9,209 bases of DNA from an uncultured Bacillota bacterium (GTDB lineage Bacteria; Bacillota; Clostridia; Tissierellales; Tissierellaceae), in contig CALGAG010000068.1 in assembly GCA_937951995.1 (NCBI GenBank), forward strand, positions 1-9,209. The letters run 5' to 3'. The translations under genes were made by a program, and so were the position numbers. Below the pieces are notes generated by a model. The model was given only the letters and a program-made list of their open reading frames with translations. It searched no databases and was not told the origin of the DNA. Positions 5,836-9,209 of this stretch are shown here, piece after piece; position 1 is the first letter of the stretch; the number at the start of each line of letters is the position of its first letter.

Positions 5836-6228
5836 ATGTACTCAGTATTGGGATGGCTTAATGTAATAATTTTGGGAGTGATCCTCTCGCCATATGTCCT
5901 TGGGTTTCTAAACAGGAAGTTTCTCAAAACCCGGAACAAGGGCTTTATGAACACAATTAAATTCTTGAGGAGGCTTCACAAGCCCTTTGGTCTTGCAATG
6001 GCTGTTCTTGCCCTTGTACATGGCTACATGGCAATGGGAGGCTTCAGACTTCATACGGGAAGTCTTCTTTACGCCTCCATTTTCTTGACGGCCCTTCTAG
6101 GGGGAAGCTTCTACAAGCTGAAGAAGAGAGCCCTTTTTACATGGCACAAGAGGATGGCCCTGGTGTCGTTCCTGCTGCTTTTACTCCACCTTTTCTATCC
6201 AAGCGCACTATATTATATCCTCAATTGA
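5836..6228 (+). CDS. Four-helix membrane protein, probable di-heme cytochrome b
   Basis: A protein of 130 residues starting at ATG 5836, with GGGGGTG about 5 bases upstream. Four membrane spans are visible: about 6-24, 50-66, 76-92 and 106-127. Two histidine pairs have identical spacing: His48-X13-His62 around helix 2 and His104-X13-His118 around helix 4. His-X13-His pairs on two helices are the bis-histidine, two-heme signature of ferric-reductase-like and related b cytochromes. Basic residues between helices (NRKFLKTRNK; KLKKR) suggest cytosolic loops. No FAD/NAD domain is attached, so it would take electrons from quinol or another protein. It is co-transcribed with the b5 lipoprotein, suggesting a membrane-to-surface electron relay. 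The family identity is inferred from histidine spacing, not from recognised homology. Confidence 0.75.
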   Translation: MYSVLGWLNVIILGVILSPYVLGFLNRKFLKTRNKGFMNTIKFLRRLHKPFGLAMAVLALVHGYMAMGGFRLHTGSLLYASIFLTALLGGSFYKLKKRALFTWHKRMALVSFLLLLLHLFYPSALYYILN

Positions 6229-6255
6229 AAAATCCCGGGAAACCGGGATTTTTTT
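6228..6255. terminator. Bidirectional terminator between cytochrome b and dipeptidase genes
   Basis: The stem is AAAAATCCCGG (6228-6238) and CCGGGATTTTT (6243-6253), with loop GAAA, flanked by A and T runs. It serves the plus-strand cytochrome pair and the minus-strand dipeptidase, whose stop codon (6256-6254) abuts it. Confidence 0.9.
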
Positions 6256-7642
6256 AGTCTTGTTCAATATATACAATCCTTGTCTCCCGCTGGTCTCCCC
6301 TGGTAGGATGGTCTGCAACAAAGGTTACAAGGTGGAATTTCTCCCTAAGGTCAAGCTCCGGGGTCATGGAAAGCTTTCCAATGTCCCTTTGGACGGGATA
6401 TCTTCTTCCATCGACTACACCATAAATTTCCAAGTTTTCATGGTCCCCGGAAATATCTGCAGAAAACACTGGCCTTCCATTTTGAAATATCTCCCCCATG
6501 CTGAAGTCAGGGGTTATTGCGACACCCTCAAGTAATGGTCTTATTTCAGCTAGCTGGTCGTTTTCCTTTATTACCCTCAACATGTTAAGTCCAAGAATCT
6601 TCCTTATCTCCCTGTCACCATAGCCTCTTTTTACAAGCTCCCCGGTTATCCTGTAGACCTTTGATGCATCCTCCAGACCCACTGGCAGGTATGCTCCATC
6701 AAAGTCTGACCCCAATCCTACGTGGTCAACTCCCACAAGGTCTATTATATGCTCCATGTGGTCAACTATATCCTTAACATAAGTCTTTCCAGGTCCTGCC
6801 ACAAACTCATCATGATAGACCACTCCTATGACTCCTCCATTCTCTCCAATGGCTAAAATCTGGTCATCCTTAAGATTCCTTGGATGGGGATAAGCTCCAT
6901 AGGCTCCGGAGTGGGAAGCCATTACAGGACTTTTTGAGTTGGCCATCACATCCCAGAAGCTCTCCTCCGAAAGATGACTGACATCCGCGATTATCCCAAG
7001 CTGGTTCATCCTTTCAAGGGTCCGGATACCAAGATGGGTGAGTCCACCTTCACTGGGTGTGCCATTGTAGTCACCGTAGGCCCTGTAGAGGCCCTCTGCA
7101 AGCTCATTGGAATAATTCCAGGTAAATCCTATTGCCTTGACTCCAAGGTCCCTGTATTGCAGGAGGAGTTCTTCCCAATTGCCATGGGTTATGGAATATG
7201 CTCCTTCTATTGTGGGGACAGCTGCAATCCTTCTATTCAAGAGAGCCTTTTCAATTTCATCATAGGTTGAGACTATCTCCAGGATATCCGGATTGTTCCT
7301 TTCAGTCCAGTACAAGGCGTTGAAAATAGCCAGGGTTCTGCTTAGGCTCCTTTCTGGCTGACCGTAGAAGGGCGATGAGTATGCTGCAAAAAAAGGGACG
7401 CTGATATTTCCTGCCCGAAGCTTCCACAGGTCGGCATGAAGGCTTGTCCCCTTCCGAATATCCTCCCGGGGTAGCCAGGTCCCTTCATCTATTGTCCTGA
7501 GCATGGTGTCGTTGTGGCCATCCACAACTAGTGAGTCGATATGAAGCTTAAGTGGATTCCTTGCCCTGCTTGAGATCCCTTGGGCAGATGAATATCCACA
7601 CGCAATTATAATTGCCATAAGAAGAATCATCGTTCTCTTCAT
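6254..7642 (-). CDS. Exported membrane dipeptidase (peptidase M19, renal dipeptidase family)
   Basis: A protein of 462 residues starting at ATG 7642-7640, after AGAGGAG. The signal peptide ends in IIAC, which fits a lipobox (Cys15), so it may be a lipoprotein. The M19 zinc-site residues are in order: HND (His43, Asp45), the bridging Glu146 in VPTIEGAYS, His223 in ADVSHLSEE, His244 in ASHSGAYGAYPHPRN, and the catalytic Asp in GLGSDFDG (313). GLNMLRV (351-357) closes the catalytic domain. About 90 further residues rich in beta strand (roughly 371-462) form an extra C-terminal domain, possibly Ig-like, making the protein longer than usual for the family. The reaction is hydrolysis of dipeptides outside the membrane. 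It lies 17 bp after an OFA-type transporter gene, so released products or a related metabolite may be taken up by that partner. Confidence 0.93.
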   Translation of the reverse strand: MKRTMILLMAIIIACGYSSAQGISSRARNPLKLHIDSLVVDGHNDTMLRTIDEGTWLPREDIRKGTSLHADLWKLRAGNISVPFFAAYSSPFYGQPERSLSRTLAIFNALYWTERNNPDILEIVSTYDEIEKALLNRRIAAVPTIEGAYSITHGNWEELLLQYRDLGVKAIGFTWNYSNELAEGLYRAYGDYNGTPSEGGLTHLGIRTLERMNQLGIIADVSHLSEESFWDVMANSKSPVMASHSGAYGAYPHPRNLKDDQILAIGENGGVIGVVYHDEFVAGPGKTYVKDIVDHMEHIIDLVGVDHVGLGSDFDGAYLPVGLEDASKVYRITGELVKRGYGDREIRKILGLNMLRVIKENDQLAEIRPLLEGVAITPDFSMGEIFQNGRPVFSADISGDHENLEIYGVVDGRRYPVQRDIGKLSMTPELDLREKFHLVTFVADHPTRGDQRETRIVYIEQD

Positions 7643-7659
7643 GAGCTTTCTCCTCTTTT

Positions 7660-8871
7660 CTACTCCACGGCTTTCTTTTTCCTGAAGGTTAGGGTAATGA
7701 AGAATGAAACCACCAAAAGACCGAAGCTAACTAAAAAGGCTGGTCCATATGCTCCTGTTGCATCGTATATTGCTGCACCTGTCATAGGGCCGATTATTCC
7801 GCCCAGTCCCCATCCTGAGAAGAGGAGACCATAGTTGAATCCGAAATACTTTGTTCCATAGTAGTCGCCAACGGCAGCAGGGAAGACCGAGAAGCCAGCT
7901 CCGTAGCAGAGGCCGGCGATTGCAGCTGCAACAACCATGACAGGTATTGATGTTGCATTTCTGAAAAGCAGCATGTTGGCCGCCTGCATAAGGAAGAGCA
8001 CCCTCATGGTATTGATTCTTCCAATCCTGTCTGAAAGGCTTCCTCCAATGATCCTACCTGAACTGTTAAATAGCGATATTACCATTACAAGGATAAAGCC
8101 CGCCTTCCAGCCGCTTTGAATATTTGCTATGCTGGAAATGTGGGATATTACCATCAGTCCAGCCGACGAAGACAGGCCCAGCATTATCCAGAGCTTGTAG
8201 AACTCGCCCGTCCTAAGCATTTCTCTCCATTGGATGTCCCTGGAGTATACATAGTCTGCCTTTGCCTTGAATCCATCAAAATCATATCCCTCCGGTGGAT
8301 TCTCCAGCTTAAGGGCAAGGAAGAGGGTTGTTGGAAGAACCAAAATCCCTATATATAGAAGGGTCCTTGCAACTCCAACCGATCCCACAAGAAATGTTCC
8401 CATTGGAGAGTAGAGCAATGCCGACAGTCCAACCCCTGCAACGACAATTCCGGTGATTTTCCCCTTCATGCTGGGGTGAAACCATTTAATGGCCGGGGGA
8501 GCGGTGGATATGGTTATGATTCCAACACCTGCACCTGCCATGACACCTATGGTAAGAAGCATTGCAAAGGGATCCAAAAATATACCTGACAGGATGAAAC
8601 CCAGGCCCACCAGGACACTTCCCAGAAGCCCTGAAATACGTGGTCCCTTCTCATCCTGGAACTTTCCGAAAACAACCATTGCAAGGGGAAAAGCTATGGT
8701 AAAAATTGTGTATGGTAGCGAAGCCTCCTTGCTGGTCCAGCCGTGGTCCTCAACCAAGGCCTTGCTGATTATGCTCCAGGCATACATCATGCCTGTCATG
8801 AAGTTTATCAGGGCAGCAGCTGTTACAACCTGCTTTCCCCTATTTGTTTCTACAAGGTCATTATTGTTCAT
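7660..8871 (-). CDS. MFS transporter, OFA (oxalate/formate antiporter-like) family
   Basis: A protein of 403 residues starting at ATG 8871-8869, with AAAGGAG six bases upstream. About 12 membrane helices are visible. The MFS motif A between helices 2 and 3 is GKFQDEKGPR (69-78), with a second copy, GGSLSDRIGR, in the C-terminal half. The N-terminal FMTGMMYAWSIISKAL and the late GDYYGTKYFGFNYGLLFSGWG segment are typical of the OFA subfamily, which moves small carboxylates (oxalate, formate, pyruvate or similar). The substrate here is unknown. It is the first gene of an operon with the dipeptidase, transcribed from a promoter near 8906-8901. Confidence 0.9.
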   Translation of the reverse strand: MNNNDLVETNRGKQVVTAAALINFMTGMMYAWSIISKALVEDHGWTSKEASLPYTIFTIAFPLAMVVFGKFQDEKGPRISGLLGSVLVGLGFILSGIFLDPFAMLLTIGVMAGAGVGIITISTAPPAIKWFHPSMKGKITGIVVAGVGLSALLYSPMGTFLVGSVGVARTLLYIGILVLPTTLFLALKLENPPEGYDFDGFKAKADYVYSRDIQWREMLRTGEFYKLWIMLGLSSSAGLMVISHISSIANIQSGWKAGFILVMVISLFNSSGRIIGGSLSDRIGRINTMRVLFLMQAANMLLFRNATSIPVMVVAAAIAGLCYGAGFSVFPAAVGDYYGTKYFGFNYGLLFSGWGLGGIIGPMTGAAIYDATGAYGPAFLVSFGLLVVSFFITLTFRKKKAVE

Positions 8872-8900
8872 ACATGTCTCCTTTAATGTTTGCTGTATGT

Positions 8901-8929
8901 ATTATAACATGATTTGGAGGATTTTTTCA
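8901..8929 (-). promoter_or_regulatory. Promoter of the MFS-dipeptidase operon
   Basis: On the minus strand a perfect TATAAT (8906-8901) has an extended -10 (TGT upstream). At 17-base spacing the -35 is the poor TGAAAA (8929-8924). A degenerate form of the shared palindrome, GGTCC-ATAT-GTGAA (8939-8926), overlaps and extends upstream of the -35, so an activator may be needed. Confidence 0.6.
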
Positions 8930-9024
8930 CATATGGACCAAATTTACATATCTTGGTGGCATTTTGTAGGGCTTTCTTAACCTGATTGTAACCGGATTGT
9001 ATCACTTTGGATGTTTTTCTGGGG

Positions 9025-9030
9025 TATAAT
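9025..9030 (+). promoter_or_regulatory. -10 element of the lipoprotein gene at the right edge
   Basis: TATAAT lies 22 bases before the ATG, with no good -35 at 16-18 bases (TCACTT at 9002-9007). Two direct copies of GATTGTA (8984-8990 and 8995-9001), spaced 11 bases apart, lie just upstream of that -35 position and could be an activator site. The rest of the 8872-9052 gap holds only these divergent control sequences. Confidence 0.5.
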
Positions 9031-9052
9031 TACTCAAAAGGAGATGAGATTT

Positions 9053-9209
9053 ATGAAGAATGGATTTAAGCTCACAGCTCTGCTTTTAGGACTTCTACTT
9101 ATTGTTTCCTTGCTTGGAGGCTGCGGCTCCATGATAGCAAGGGAAGAATCTTCAACGGATAGTGCAGGCCCCTATCCAGCAGAAGAACCTGCAGCGGAGG
9201 CTCCCGCCT
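9053..9209 (+). CDS. Lipoprotein, N-terminal part only (cut by the window edge)
   Basis: It starts at ATG 9053-9055 after AAAAGGAGATGAG. The 52 visible residues comprise a basic N-terminus (MKNGFK), a hydrophobic core, and the lipobox LGGC with lipidated Cys24. A low-complexity Ala/Glu/Pro/Ser spacer follows (for example PAEEPAAEAPA). It is too short for the ORF listing because it runs off the window. The spacer resembles the start of several clostridial surface lipoproteins, but nothing beyond "lipoprotein" is supported. Confidence 0.8.
   Translation, partial: MKNGFKLTALLLGLLLIVSLLGGCGSMIAREESSTDSAGPYPAEEPAAEAPA

Noticed and set aside
6226..6228. TGA ending the membrane cytochrome b gene as a selenocysteine codon
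   Set aside because: It abuts a clear terminator stem, and nothing coding follows in frame.

Overview
This window looks like part of the chromosome of an anaerobic, low-to-mid GC Gram-positive bacterium of the class Clostridia. The evidence is strong AGGAGG-type ribosome binding sites, lipoprotein signal peptides, sigma-A-like promoters, and genes typical of anaerobic Firmicutes: a stand-alone FMN glutamate-synthase-like protein, an OFA-family MFS transporter, and selenoproteins. The species cannot be named from the sequence alone.

Layout. On the minus strand at the left are the first codons of an unidentified gene (1-35), an intrinsic terminator (61-85), then a two-gene unit read leftwards from a good promoter at about 2579-2552. 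The first gene of that unit is a lipoprotein with two rhodanese domains (2473-1508). The second is an 11-heme c-type cytochrome (1467-97). The cytochrome gene contains an in-frame UGA at 1200-1198, followed 19 nt later by a strong hairpin with the geometry of a bacterial SECIS. I read it as one selenoprotein of 456 residues, not two ORFs or a pseudogene. Next comes an FMN-binding glutamate-synthase-family protein (4154-2604, minus). It is divergent from a small glutaredoxin-like gene (4283-4552, plus) that also has an in-frame UGA, giving a U-P-E-C redox motif, so it is a second probable selenoprotein. A GNAT acetyltransferase (5207-4590, minus) converges on it across a shared terminator.

The right half holds a plus-strand pair: a cytochrome-b5-domain lipoprotein (5479-5817) and a small membrane protein with two His-X13-His pairs, likely a di-heme b cytochrome (5836-6228). 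A bidirectional terminator separates it from a minus-strand pair: an OFA-type MFS transporter (8871-7660) followed by an exported membrane dipeptidase (7642-6254). The window ends in the N-terminus of another lipoprotein on the plus strand (9053 onward).

How it fits together. Two extracytoplasmic redox modules stand out. One is the rhodanese lipoprotein plus Sec-containing multiheme cytochrome; the other is the b5 lipoprotein plus di-heme membrane cytochrome b. Both could carry electrons from the membrane to acceptors outside the cell. The rhodanese partner suggests sulfur or selenium chemistry, but that is inference. A palindrome related to TTGAC-ATAT-GTCAA overlaps or flanks the promoters of the rhodanese/cytochrome operon, the glutamate-synthase-like gene, the glutaredoxin-like selenoprotein and, in weaker form, the MFS/dipeptidase operon. 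This suggests shared control by a Crp/Fnr-family regulator.
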